NCBI GenBank assembly: GCA_947501275.1
Contig: CANMVD010000007.1
Location: forward strand, 1 to 64,000
Reading direction: 5' to 3'
DNA: 64,000 nucleotides
Origin: an uncultured Tateyamaria sp.
GTDB taxonomy: Bacteria > Pseudomonadota > Alphaproteobacteria > Rhodobacterales > Rhodobacteraceae
Below the pieces are notes generated by a model, which searched no databases, was not told where the DNA came from, and saw only the letters and a program-made list of their open reading frames with translations. The translations under genes and the position numbers were made by a program. This document shows positions 35,069 through 42,664 of the stretch, piece after piece. Positions within the stretch are counted from its first letter, which is position 1; every line of letters begins with the position of its first letter.

Positions 35069-36163
35069 TCAACCGAAGTAGTGATTGTAGGCCAGCTTGT
35101 AATCGGGCTGGTTGAGATTGAGGTAGTTCATCACGTTCTTGGCGTAAGCCTTCTGGGATTCCATCACCTTGGCAAAGAACGGATCGTCGCCTGCAATGCG
35201 GTCCGTGACCTTGTCCCATGCCTCAAGCTGGGCCGCCATCACGCTGTCTGGCGTGCGGTACACGTTCACACCATCCGCTTCCTGCAATTTCAGCAAGTCA
35301 TCGGAGTAGCGCTTGGTGTTGCCCCAGTAAAAGCCTGAATTCTCAGCCATAGACGCGTTCTTGATGATCGCTTGATGCTCAGGGGAGAGCGCGTTGAACT
35401 TGTCCTTGTTAAAGGTGACTTCAAAGAATTCCTGGCTCTGGTGATACGACGCCAAGTGGTAGTGCTTGGATACATCCTGCATGCCAAAGTCACGGTCAGA
35501 TGTGGGGTTGTTGAACTCAGCCGCGTCGATCAGGCCCGACTTCATCGCCGGCTGGATTTCACCACCGGGCAACTGCACAACGGACATACCCATTTCCAGC
35601 AAAACGTCCGCCGCCAGACCAACAGTCCGGTACTTCAGGCCGTCCATTTGGGACGCGTCGGTGATCTGCTCCTGGAACCAGCCCAATGGCTGTGCAGGCA
35701 TGGGCGAGTTGAAGAACGACACCACGTTCAAGCGCAGTGTGTCCATCAGCTCGTCAAACAGTTCTTGGCCACCGCCCGCATGGACCCAGCCCAGAACTTC
35801 CTGAGAAGACCAGCCAAAGCATGGTCCTGTGCCAAACAGCGAGGCCGCTTTGGATTTGCCGTACCAGTAGGCGGGCACATAGTGGGCCGCATCCAGAACA
35901 CCGCGGTGCACCGCGTCTTGCATCTGGCTGGTTTTGACAACCGCATCCACAGACAGCACTTCGATAATCAGCGAACCGCCAGACATCTCATTGACACGGG
36001 CCGCAAAGGATTTCGCATTTTCAAGGAAAATGCCACCGCCCCAAGCGGCTTGCATCTTCAACGTCGTTGCATGCCCATCTGCAATTGCAGGGGTCGCAAG
36101 AACAGCGGCACCGGCAACGGCCGAACCGCGCAGAAACTTTCTGCGGTTTACAGTTTCAGTCAT
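35069..36163 (-). CDS. dctP: TRAP transporter substrate-binding protein
   Basis: A 364-aa periplasmic binding protein. The N-terminal twin-arginine signal NRRKFLRGSAVAGAAVLA suggests Tat export. The TRAP_DctP pattern includes LKYRTVGLAADVLLEMGMSV and GLIDAAEFNNPTSDRDFGM; the latter group resembles the alpha-keto-acid/TakP branch (inference). The ATG at 36163 follows GGGAGGAAAC. The longer frame to 36460 has no start support. Confidence 0.93.
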   Translation of the reverse strand: MTETVNRRKFLRGSAVAGAAVLATPAIADGHATTLKMQAAWGGGIFLENAKSFAARVNEMSGGSLIIEVLSVDAVVKTSQMQDAVHRGVLDAAHYVPAYWYGKSKAASLFGTGPCFGWSSQEVLGWVHAGGGQELFDELMDTLRLNVVSFFNSPMPAQPLGWFQEQITDASQMDGLKYRTVGLAADVLLEMGMSVVQLPGGEIQPAMKSGLIDAAEFNNPTSDRDFGMQDVSKHYHLASYHQSQEFFEVTFNKDKFNALSPEHQAIIKNASMAENSGFYWGNTKRYSDDLLKLQEADGVNVYRTPDSVMAAQLEAWDKVTDRIAGDDPFFAKVMESQKAYAKNVMNYLNLNQPDYKLAYNHYFG

Positions 36164-36807
36164 GTTTCCTCCCAAGGAATAGTCTGCGGGTGTCGTCGCA
36201 ATGATGCCCCCGCACGCTTCTTCTTTTGTGGGGTGTGCCGTTTTGCATCTGGATGTCCAGCCACAGCTCCTCTTCCGTGGCGGGGCGTGCAAACGGCTGT
36301 TCCCCTCCATAGGTCTTAGACTGCGCGACACCACAAACAAGGGGTCAGCGCATGTGGCGACGTGCGTTCTGGCGCAATACCCGGCGCGCAAACGGTGTGT
36401 TTGCGCGCTTGGGCTAGCTTGGAGTTCAAGCCCAGACAACAAATACCCTCCGCTAATCATTTGATTTCAATGCCGCTAGCGCAAACACGAGCGCAGGCCC
36501 TTTTTCATCACTCAAGCCGCTTCATCGCATTGCGAAAAAATAATCGATATTATTGAAAAAATGTATTCCACAGACTGTAGCCGCGCCGGTTGCACCAGTG
36601 GCCAACGCGCAATGGTTGCAACACACTACCGCAGGTTCAGCTATGTTCAGGCGGGCTCTTGCCGCAAGCCAACAGGTTCATCGACGCAACAGACACAACC
36701 TGCTACGCTGGCAGACACTTTCGTACGACCCCTTTTAACAAGACCGCGGTGCCCGGAGACATCCTTTGGCCCGCATTTTTTTTGAATTGATTTTGCAGGA
36801 GGCTATC
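36164..36807. other. 644-bp non-coding region, partly AT-rich
   Basis: Separates divergent dctP and the Cys-rich secreted gene. Short frames open here on the plus strand show no coding character. It holds an AT-rich patch near 36535-36562 with a hairpin-like AATAAT-CGAT-ATTATT. It should contain both promoters and any operator for the TRAP block. Base composition is lower in GC than the flanking genes. Confidence 0.5.
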
Positions 36808-37911
36808 ATGCCATCTTTGTCGCGCCTTTGCGCCATTCCCTTCACAGTTTTCACATGCTGCGCCGCACTCGAAGCGGCCGCACAAACGCAGCCGCTTGAT
36901 GTGGATTTTCTGAAATGCGGTGAAATCGCATGTGTGAACGTCTATCAGGGCGAAGGTGTCCCACATGCGCAACTGGTTATGCACATATGGCCCAAAATGG
37001 GTGGGCTGAACAGTTGGGACATGACCTACGTGGTCGATATGCCGCCCGATGGTTCAGGTGCAGCCACGACCTACCTCAACAACACCATGATCGAATATTT
37101 CGGCCCCGGTTCGGCGCTGACCATTCCGGCGCAGGTGACGGACCAACTGTATGATGTCGGGATCTATGTCGCCGAAGCACTGACCCTCGCCACCAATTCT
37201 CCCTACGCCCAAAACCTCAGTTGGTTGCCAAGCGACGCCACAGTTATGGAATTGCTGGAAAATGCGATCTCGGACGTGCCACCGGGTGTGATCCAGTGGG
37301 ACACAGCCAACGGCAATCCCCCCTTCCCCTCCGGCAGTTCGGGTGGCGGTATGTCCGATCAGGCCGTGGGTGATCTGGTTGTTGTGCTCAACTGTCCGGG
37401 ACAATCGGGGTGCCCGCCGGAATGGGTGGTCGACACTACCACCGCCCAAGGACGGCTGGTGGCGCGCGAAAATGCGCGCGACAAGCGCAGTCAACTCAAG
37501 GCACGTTTTGCCCAACTGCTGCGCCAAGACGCGCAACCACGTATCAACCGGCTATCCTCTATCCAAACCGCGCAGAGCAGCGCACCCAGTGGCTGTTCCA
37601 CGCTGGCGCTGGCCAGTGCCGCAGCCGACGGGGTGAACGCTTGTTATGACCAATGCGACATCTGCGCGGCCCAAGCCGTGGACGAAGTGACCTATCAGGA
37701 AAACGAGAAATGCGTCGGGATGGCGGCGATGTTCACGTTTGCGGCGGCGCTGGCCTCAGAAGGGATGACCCTGTTTTCGGGCACAACAGTTTTCGTTGGC
37801 ACGCAGGCGATATGTACCCGCGCGCATCTGACGTCGATTGCCGGGTTCAAGGCCGCGCGACGCGACCAATGCCGCAAGGTCTGTGAATACTATGTATCCC
37901 TCAGTGAATAG
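36808..37911 (+). CDS. Cys-rich secreted protein of unknown function
   Basis: A 367-aa protein with signal peptide MPSLSRLCAIPFTVFTCCAA (cleavage near AAAQ). The mature part has 12 cysteines, mostly near the C-terminus (ACYDQCDICAAQ, ENEKCVGM, QAICTRAH, RDQCRKVCEYY), a Gly/Ser linker GSSGGGMSDQ, and a hydrophobic C-terminal stretch (GMAAMFTFAAALASEGMTLF). The ATG at 36808 follows CAGGAGG. Cysteine pairing suggests a disulfide-stabilised exported protein. I recognise no family. Confidence 0.75.
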   Translation: MPSLSRLCAIPFTVFTCCAALEAAAQTQPLDVDFLKCGEIACVNVYQGEGVPHAQLVMHIWPKMGGLNSWDMTYVVDMPPDGSGAATTYLNNTMIEYFGPGSALTIPAQVTDQLYDVGIYVAEALTLATNSPYAQNLSWLPSDATVMELLENAISDVPPGVIQWDTANGNPPFPSGSSGGGMSDQAVGDLVVVLNCPGQSGCPPEWVVDTTTAQGRLVARENARDKRSQLKARFAQLLRQDAQPRINRLSSIQTAQSSAPSGCSTLALASAAADGVNACYDQCDICAAQAVDEVTYQENEKCVGMAAMFTFAAALASEGMTLFSGTTVFVGTQAICTRAHLTSIAGFKAARRDQCRKVCEYYVSLSE

Positions 37912-37920
37912 GATCGCTCC

Positions 37921-37945
37921 GGTGACGCATTAGCTTTGCGTCACC
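37921..37945. terminator. bidirectional hairpin between convergent genes
   Basis: GGTGACGCA (37921-37929) and TGCGTCACC (37937-37945) form a perfect 9-bp stem with a 7-nt loop, 10 bp past the Cys-rich gene and overlapping the mmcB stop codon. Placed to end both transcripts. Confidence 0.65.
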
Positions 37946-38399
37946 ACTGAAGCCCGCCGCTGGGGTCACGCAACGCTTGCAAGCGGCGCGCGGCATGGGT
38001 TGCAAATTTTTGCACCATCACTTTGCGACGGGGTGCAGCCAGCTTTGTCTCTGGCCCCATGCGAATAATCTCGCCATCATAGGCATCTGCAATGATCAAT
38101 CCGGTCTCTTCAGGCAGCAGATCGACAGGAAAGTCGCTGTCCACAGCCCAGAAAAACCGATCACACCATTCCAGATACCCCTCCCACTTGGCGTCGGACA
38201 TGAAGTCCGCGCGCGAGGATTTGCATTCCACCACCCAGATTTCCCCCTTGGGGCCTAGCGCCATCACATCGACCCGCAAGCCGCGCGCCGGCACCAGTTC
38301 CTCCACTGTGACCCAGCCGAGGGCGGAAAAGTGGCGCGCGACCCCCCGAGCCAGCAACTGACCTGGCATCAACGTGGTTATGTCAGACGCGATTTGCAT
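37941..38399 (-). CDS. mmcB: MmcB family DNA repair protein
   Basis: A 152-aa nuclease-like protein with a PD-(D/E)XK-type core: GLRVDVMALGPKGEIWVVECK, giving D..ExK, plus SSRADFMSDAKWEGY. MmcB of Caulobacter belongs to the SOS regulon and is needed for mitomycin C resistance. The ATG at 38399 was chosen; a LexA-type box lies 14-28 bp upstream, supporting both identity and start. Confidence 0.92.
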   Translation of the reverse strand: MQIASDITTLMPGQLLARGVARHFSALGWVTVEELVPARGLRVDVMALGPKGEIWVVECKSSRADFMSDAKWEGYLEWCDRFFWAVDSDFPVDLLPEETGLIIADAYDGEIIRMGPETKLAAPRRKVMVQKFATHAARRLQALRDPSGGLQW

Positions 38400-38412
38400 G
38401 TGGCCAGCATAT

Positions 38413-38427
38413 GAACAAAGTGTGAAC
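38413..38427 (-). promoter_or_regulatory. LexA (SOS) box of mmcB
   Basis: On the minus strand GTTCACACTTTGTTC, an exact match to the alphaproteobacterial LexA consensus GTTC-N7-GTTC, 14 bp upstream of the mmcB start codon. Binding there would block transcription start until DNA damage inactivates LexA. Confidence 0.88.
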
Positions 38428-38523
38428 AAACGCAAGACTGACGTCGGCACACCACACCCTACCCCTTGGCGCAGGTCGCTCTGTGACATAGGTTGAGGCC
38501 CGGTACAGTGGTGAGGGACCCCA

Positions 38524-39822
38524 ATGACAAACGACACCCGCCTGACGGATGCGCAGGCGCGCGGCGTACGCTACGCCCGTGAACTCGAGGGGCACCTTGG
38601 CTGGCTCGACACGTTTTCAGGCACCGCTTTGGGCGTGCTGGCGACAGCGTCGGGGATCTACACCTATCTTGGCGTCTCCTCTCTGCTGGACGAAATCGGA
38701 GCCATGTCCGTCTTTGCCGCCATCGCGTATTCGGTGGCTGTGTCTGTCGGCATCTTCGTGTTCTGGTCCTACATGATGCGCCTTTTTCCGGCTGTGCGGT
38801 CCGCCCGGGCAAGGATCGGCCTGATGGTGACAATGGGGCTTGGCTCACTCGCCATCGTGGCCATGTCATCGTGGCTGAACGCGGCGGCGCTTGCCGGTTC
38901 AGCGGCCGTCGAACAGCACCTCGCCAAAACGGTGCAAGACTACCAATCCAGCCTTGAGCGCGCCCACGAGGTTGCCATCACCGCACAATCCCTAGAACGC
39001 GACGTGGCCCGCGTGCGCCAAAGCTTCGAAGATCTCAGCGAACAAGAGGCCGCAGGCGCGCTGTCCGGCCTTGCCGGGCGCGGCGCCGTGTTCCGAGTTT
39101 TGCGCCAAAAGTCCGCCGAACTATCGGGACTTGAAGGGCAAATCAGTGCGCAAACTCCCTTGGTCGAAACGGCATTTGCCGAGGGAAACACAATCCTGTC
39201 GCGGATGCGGGCACTGACTGTTGAACCGGGGCCTGTTGATGCGCGCAGCGTCGAATTCTCCGAGCAGGCGGTGCGGCTGGCCGGACTGATCACCCAGATG
39301 CGGCAACTTTCTGTGGCCCCGCTCGTCGAGCGTGCGGCCCAAGACCTTGCCGCCTCTGTGGTGCTGCCTGAACTCGACAGCGACACTGCCGAAGGGCGCA
39401 GTGATCAGGCCACCACGATTTCGTCCGTGCTCGAAGTGCTGGCGCAACGGGCCTCTACCCTCGAACGGGCCGCACAGAACGTGCAGTCGCTACAGCCTGC
39501 GGCCGATGTGACCTATACGCCGATCTCATCGGCGGATGCGGTGATCCTTTATGCCCGCAACTTTGTACCATCCTGGGCAGGCGCCATCGCCATCGACCTG
39601 TTGCCGGCTGTACTGGTCTTTATCCTTGCCATCACGCAATCGGCCATTCGCGGCGGACGCGAGGGCGCAGGGGTCGAAGACACGCTGACGCTGGCTGAAT
39701 TGCGCGCCGCCATGACGGCAATTCGCGATGTGGAACAGGCAATGAATGACATGCCCGATGCACAAGCCGAAAAGGCCGCCCGCCTGCCTGGCATCGCCAA
39801 ACCGCGCCCCGCTGCAGAATAG
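38524..39822 (+). CDS. membrane protein with long coiled-coil periplasmic/cytosolic domain
   Basis: A 432-aa protein with three N-terminal hydrophobic helices (TALGVLATASGIYTYLGV, FAAIAYSVAVSVGIFVFW, LGSLAIVAMSSWLNAAALAG), a long helical, Gln/Glu-rich middle (about residues 130-320) likely to form coiled coils, and a further helix (AIAIDLLPAVLVFILAITQ). It lies 8 bp before the ClpP-fold gene, so the two are probably an operon. No family recognised. Confidence 0.8.
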   Translation: MTNDTRLTDAQARGVRYARELEGHLGWLDTFSGTALGVLATASGIYTYLGVSSLLDEIGAMSVFAAIAYSVAVSVGIFVFWSYMMRLFPAVRSARARIGLMVTMGLGSLAIVAMSSWLNAAALAGSAAVEQHLAKTVQDYQSSLERAHEVAITAQSLERDVARVRQSFEDLSEQEAAGALSGLAGRGAVFRVLRQKSAELSGLEGQISAQTPLVETAFAEGNTILSRMRALTVEPGPVDARSVEFSEQAVRLAGLITQMRQLSVAPLVERAAQDLAASVVLPELDSDTAEGRSDQATTISSVLEVLAQRASTLERAAQNVQSLQPAADVTYTPISSADAVILYARNFVPSWAGAIAIDLLPAVLVFILAITQSAIRGGREGAGVEDTLTLAELRAAMTAIRDVEQAMNDMPDAQAEKAARLPGIAKPRPAAE

Positions 39823-39830
39823 GGCCGGGT

Positions 39831-40589
39831 ATGAGCGAACCGTCCAACACTAAACCGCGCAACCCAGTCGCCCGCGTGCTGATGGGCCTGTTGATCTTTC
39901 AGATCGGTCTGGGGCTGTTGTTGATCATCGGGGACATGCAGGGACTGCGGCTGCCCACCTTTGCGCCGTCAGCGCCAAGGCTCACCGAACCGGTGCGCCC
40001 CGGCGATCAACGCCGCATCTTTCGCCCCGACCGGGACAGACCACTTGTGCAACCTGCCCGCGATCCCGGCCAGTTGCCCGACAGGTTGGTCGTCACACAA
40101 ACCAATGGCACAACCTATCGGATCGAAGGCGGCATTGAGGCCGGCGATGCCAAGCGGATCATCGACCAACTCGAGACACTCGACCCCGTACCCGAAACAC
40201 TGATCCTGCAATCGCCGGGCGGGTCTGTGCAGGATGCTTTGGCCCTGGGACGTCACGTGCGCGCGCAGGGCATGCGCACGCAAATGCTGGCGGGAGAATA
40301 TTGCTACTCCGCCTGCCCCTATCTGCTGGCAGCCGGAACCTCGCGCGACATCTCAGAAGACGCGTCTGTGGGCGTGCACCAACATTACTTTGGAGAGAAC
40401 ACGCTGCTGCCTGCCGCCTTCGCTGTTAAGGACATCCAACGCGGTCAGGCCGAGGTCATGAGCTATCTCGACGATATGGGAATCGACCCTCTGGTGATGA
40501 CCCACGCGCTGTCTACCCCTCCCGATCAGATCTACGTCTTGCTGCCGGAAGAGCTTCTAGAATACGGGTTTATCGAAACTTCTGAATAA
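39831..40589 (+). CDS. periplasmic ClpP/crotonase-fold protein (COG3904-like)
   Basis: A 252-aa protein anchored by one N-terminal helix (VLMGLLIFQIGLGLLLIIGD). The outside domain has the ClpP-like strand-turn ETLILQSPGGSVQDALALG and a candidate nucleophile Ser in GEYCYSACPYLLAAG flanked by two Cys. Such COG3904 proteins are predicted membrane-bound serine peptidase relatives. Its upstream partner is the coiled-coil membrane protein. Activity is not shown by sequence alone. Confidence 0.82.
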   Translation: MSEPSNTKPRNPVARVLMGLLIFQIGLGLLLIIGDMQGLRLPTFAPSAPRLTEPVRPGDQRRIFRPDRDRPLVQPARDPGQLPDRLVVTQTNGTTYRIEGGIEAGDAKRIIDQLETLDPVPETLILQSPGGSVQDALALGRHVRAQGMRTQMLAGEYCYSACPYLLAAGTSRDISEDASVGVHQHYFGENTLLPAAFAVKDIQRGQAEVMSYLDDMGIDPLVMTHALSTPPDQIYVLLPEELLEYGFIETSE

Positions 40590-40624
40590 GTTACGCGGCG
40601 TCTTTCATCTTTTTCAAACTCTGC

Positions 40625-40672
40625 TTGACATGATACCAAATGGTTTCGCATATTAACGAAACCAAATGGTAT
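40625..40672 (+). promoter_or_regulatory. promoter with two operator half-sets for the ArsR operon
   Basis: A -35 TTGACA (40625-40630) and a -10-like CATATT (40649-40654) flank and precede two copies of ACCAAATGGT (40635-40644 and 40661-40670). The copies are part of one larger inverted repeat (40633-40648 with 40657-40672). One copy sits between -35 and -10, the other over the expected start, so bound repressor would block polymerase. The likely repressor is the ArsR protein encoded second in the operon. Confidence 0.75.
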
Positions 40673-40689
40673 TACATTCAGGAGCCCCC

Positions 40690-41100
40690 ATGAAACCCCT
40701 CGCACTGACGCTGTGCCTAATTGCCACTCCGGCACTGGCCGATCCGTCCATCACACTCACGCCCCCCGCAGATCTTGCATGGGACACAACCGACCTTGGC
40801 GTCGCTTTTGCACCGCTGATGGGAGACCGCCAAAACGAAGCCTACATCGCCATGGTGCGCCTTCCCGCAGGCACCGCCAGCCCGGCGCATGTAAAATCTG
40901 CCGCCATGCACGGCGTGATGCTCGAAGGTCAGATGACACACGCCCTGCCCGGTCAAACAAACAGCGCCATTATCGGCCCGGGCGGATACTATCACGTGCC
41001 CGCAGATTTGGCGCACGTGTCGACTTGCGTCTCTGACACACCCTGCGTGACGATGCTTTATCAGGACGGCGCGTTTGACTTTGTGCCGGTGGCGCAATGA
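40690..41100 (+). CDS. secreted cupin-domain protein
   Basis: A 136-aa exported protein with signal peptide MKPLALTLCLIATPALA. The mature part is a small cupin barrel (MVRLPAGTASPAHVKSAAMH, MLEGQMTHALPGQ, GPGGYYHVPADLAHVSTC). Two Cys near the end may bond. It is the first gene of an operon with arsR and two SRPBCC genes; a 4-bp overlap couples it to arsR. The ligand is unknown. Confidence 0.85.
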   Translation: MKPLALTLCLIATPALADPSITLTPPADLAWDTTDLGVAFAPLMGDRQNEAYIAMVRLPAGTASPAHVKSAAMHGVMLEGQMTHALPGQTNSAIIGPGGYYHVPADLAHVSTCVSDTPCVTMLYQDGAFDFVPVAQ

Positions 41101-41441
41101 ACGCGCAGACCCAACACGCGTTTCGCGCATTGGCTGACCCAACACGGCGCGACATCTTGCGGATGTTGACAGCGCAAGAGCTGACCATCGCACAAGTCTC
41201 AGACCGTTTCGACATGACGCGGGCAGCGGTCAAAAAGCATCTCACCGTGCTGAGTGATGGCGGCCTGATCGTGGTCGAAGCCCGTGGGCGGGAACGATTC
41301 AACCGGTTGGACCCGGCTGGATTTGCGCCCGTGCTGTCCTGGCTCGAATACTTCGACCGCTTCTGGGACGACCGCCTCGCAGACCTCAAGACAGCTGTTG
41401 AGAACGCAGCACAATCAGACACCGCAAAGGATGCAGAATGA
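41097..41441 (+). CDS. ArsR/SmtB-fold transcriptional regulator
   Basis: A 114-aa winged-helix protein (FRALADPTRRDILRMLTAQE, AQVSDRFDMTRAAVKKHLTV). No clustered Cys/His metal site is visible. It is of the subgroup that travels with SRPBCC (AHSA1) proteins rather than metal efflux. It probably represses its own operon through the ACCAAATGGT sites at 40635 and 40661. Confidence 0.92.
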   Translation: MNAQTQHAFRALADPTRRDILRMLTAQELTIAQVSDRFDMTRAAVKKHLTVLSDGGLIVVEARGRERFNRLDPAGFAPVLSWLEYFDRFWDDRLADLKTAVENAAQSDTAKDAE

Positions 41442-41866
41442 CCGATACCAAATTGAACAAATCCATCTACCTCAAGGCACCGCGCCAATTGGTCTGGGAT
41501 TACCTGACACAACCCGAACACCTCGCCAAATGGTTTCATGCCCCCAAAGCACCGCTGCAACAGGGCGAAACGCTGGAAATGTTTGGCACCACCAGCGGTG
41601 ACAAGCTGATCTGGGGCAAGGTGTTGACAGCAGATGCCCCGAATTCGCTGATCTATACATTTACTGTCGGCCCCATGGGCAACGCGGTGAGTACCGTGTC
41701 GTGGACGCTCACGGATGTGCCCGGCGGCACGCATCTGGAGCTGGAGCACACTGGATTGCCGCAGGGGGTCGAAGCCTTCGGGCTCACACTCGCGCTCGAC
41801 AATGGTTGGGACGAACACCTGATGCGGATGCGGGGCCACATCCATGACACCGGAGAAGGCTCTTGA
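41438..41866 (+). CDS. SRPBCC (AHSA1-like) protein 1
   Basis: A 142-aa START-like helix-grip protein (SIYLKAPRQLVWDYLTQPEH, WFHAPKAPLQQGETLEMFG, GGTHLELEHTGLP). Such proteins bind hydrophobic ligands in a deep cavity. The start overlaps the arsR stop and its stop overlaps the next start by 4 bp. Confidence 0.9.
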   Translation: MTDTKLNKSIYLKAPRQLVWDYLTQPEHLAKWFHAPKAPLQQGETLEMFGTTSGDKLIWGKVLTADAPNSLIYTFTVGPMGNAVSTVSWTLTDVPGGTHLELEHTGLPQGVEAFGLTLALDNGWDEHLMRMRGHIHDTGEGS

Positions 41867-42303
41867 GTTATACGGCAACCATCGAAACCAGCGCATCGCC
41901 TCATCAGGCGGCGCGCCAAATCCCTGCTGATCTGGAGCAATGGTGGTCGACGCGCGTTGACCACCATTCTGACGGGTTCACCATTCGCTTCAACAACAGT
42001 CACGCGACATTTGCGTTCGACGCTGGCGGCACAAAGACACATTTCTTCTGGACCTGCACAGATGCACATATGATCATCGAAGGCGTCCCCGATCCCACTG
42101 AGTGGAGAGGAACGCGGTTGGTCTGGTTGATCACACCTGCACCCGGCGGCAGCACGGTACGCCTTACGCACAAGGGGCTGACGCCCGCCTTGCCCTGTTT
42201 CGACATCTGCCAACGGGGTTGGCAACACTTCTTTGAGACCTCATTGCGCGATCACCTCAATGGCGCACCTGCAGCACCTGAAACCAGCGCTGGCGTCGCC
42301 TAA
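41863..42303 (+). CDS. SRPBCC (AHSA1-like) protein 2
   Basis: A 146-aa second helix-grip protein (TIETSASPHQAARQIPADLE, WWSTRVDHH, GGSTVRLTHKGLTPALPCFD). It starts with TTG overlapping the previous TGA (TTGA at 41863-41866), behind GGAGAAGG. It is divergent in sequence from its neighbour, so not a recent tandem duplicate. Confidence 0.88.
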   Translation: MSYTATIETSASPHQAARQIPADLEQWWSTRVDHHSDGFTIRFNNSHATFAFDAGGTKTHFFWTCTDAHMIIEGVPDPTEWRGTRLVWLITPAPGGSTVRLTHKGLTPALPCFDICQRGWQHFFETSLRDHLNGAPAAPETSAGVA

Positions 42304-42371
42304 CGGCTCTTTGACAAAGCGCACTGGCGAGCGCAAAGCAGATATGCAAGCGCCGCGCGACACCATGCACC

Positions 42372-42400
42372 TTGCCGTGCCAACCCGCGCACCCTATGTA
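42372..42400 (+). promoter_or_regulatory. sigma-70-type promoter of the 6S RNA candidate
   Basis: TTGCCG (42372-42377), 17-bp spacer, TATGTA (42395-42400). The predicted start is about 42406, exactly at the 5' strand of the closing stem of the RNA. Confidence 0.6.
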
Positions 42401-42404
42401 GCGA

Positions 42405-42573
42405 GACGACGGGCTCTGCCCTTCTTCGTGTAAGGTTGCATTCCGGTGGCCTTAAGCAATTCCGAGGGCGCTGGCTCTGTCCGGATCCTGGTCCGTTTAC
42501 CTGGCACCCACCTGTACATACAGGTCCTCGGGAATGAGAGAACCTCACGGTTGTGGTGGTCCCGTCGCTTTGC
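42405..42573 (+). ncRNA. ssrS: probable 6S RNA
   Basis: A structured RNA of about 170 nt in a 361-bp gap. The ends close by CGACGGG (42407-42413) with CCCGTCG (42561-42567), extendable with G-U pairs to 42401/42573. A long apical arm is closed by ATTCCGAGG (42459-42467) with CCTCGGGAAT (42526-42535) and holds hairpin ACCTGT-ACAT-ACAGGT. Between lies a large central bubble with small hairpins on each side (TAAGG/CCTTA; AACC-TCAC-GGTT). Closing stem, bubble and apical arm match 6S RNA, which mimics an open promoter and sequesters housekeeping RNA polymerase. The CCTGGCACCCACCT segment looks like alphaproteobacterial 6S. The assignment is from structure and memory, not a covariance search. Confidence 0.68.
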
Positions 42574-42664
42574 ATTTCCGCACAGACCCGGTTCGAGGGC
42601 GCAAATTGCGCCAACAACAGATGCGCCTATCTTGGGGTCAACTTACCGATAAAGGAGAACGCAA

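Noticed and set aside
36553..36790. Short open frames upstream of the Cys-rich gene
   Set aside because: All three plus frames are open over about 200 bp with unrelated Cys/Thr-rich translations and no ribosome site; no evidence for coding.
41438..42303. Tandem duplication of SRPBCC genes
   Set aside because: The two proteins share the fold but little sequence, so a recent duplication is not supported.
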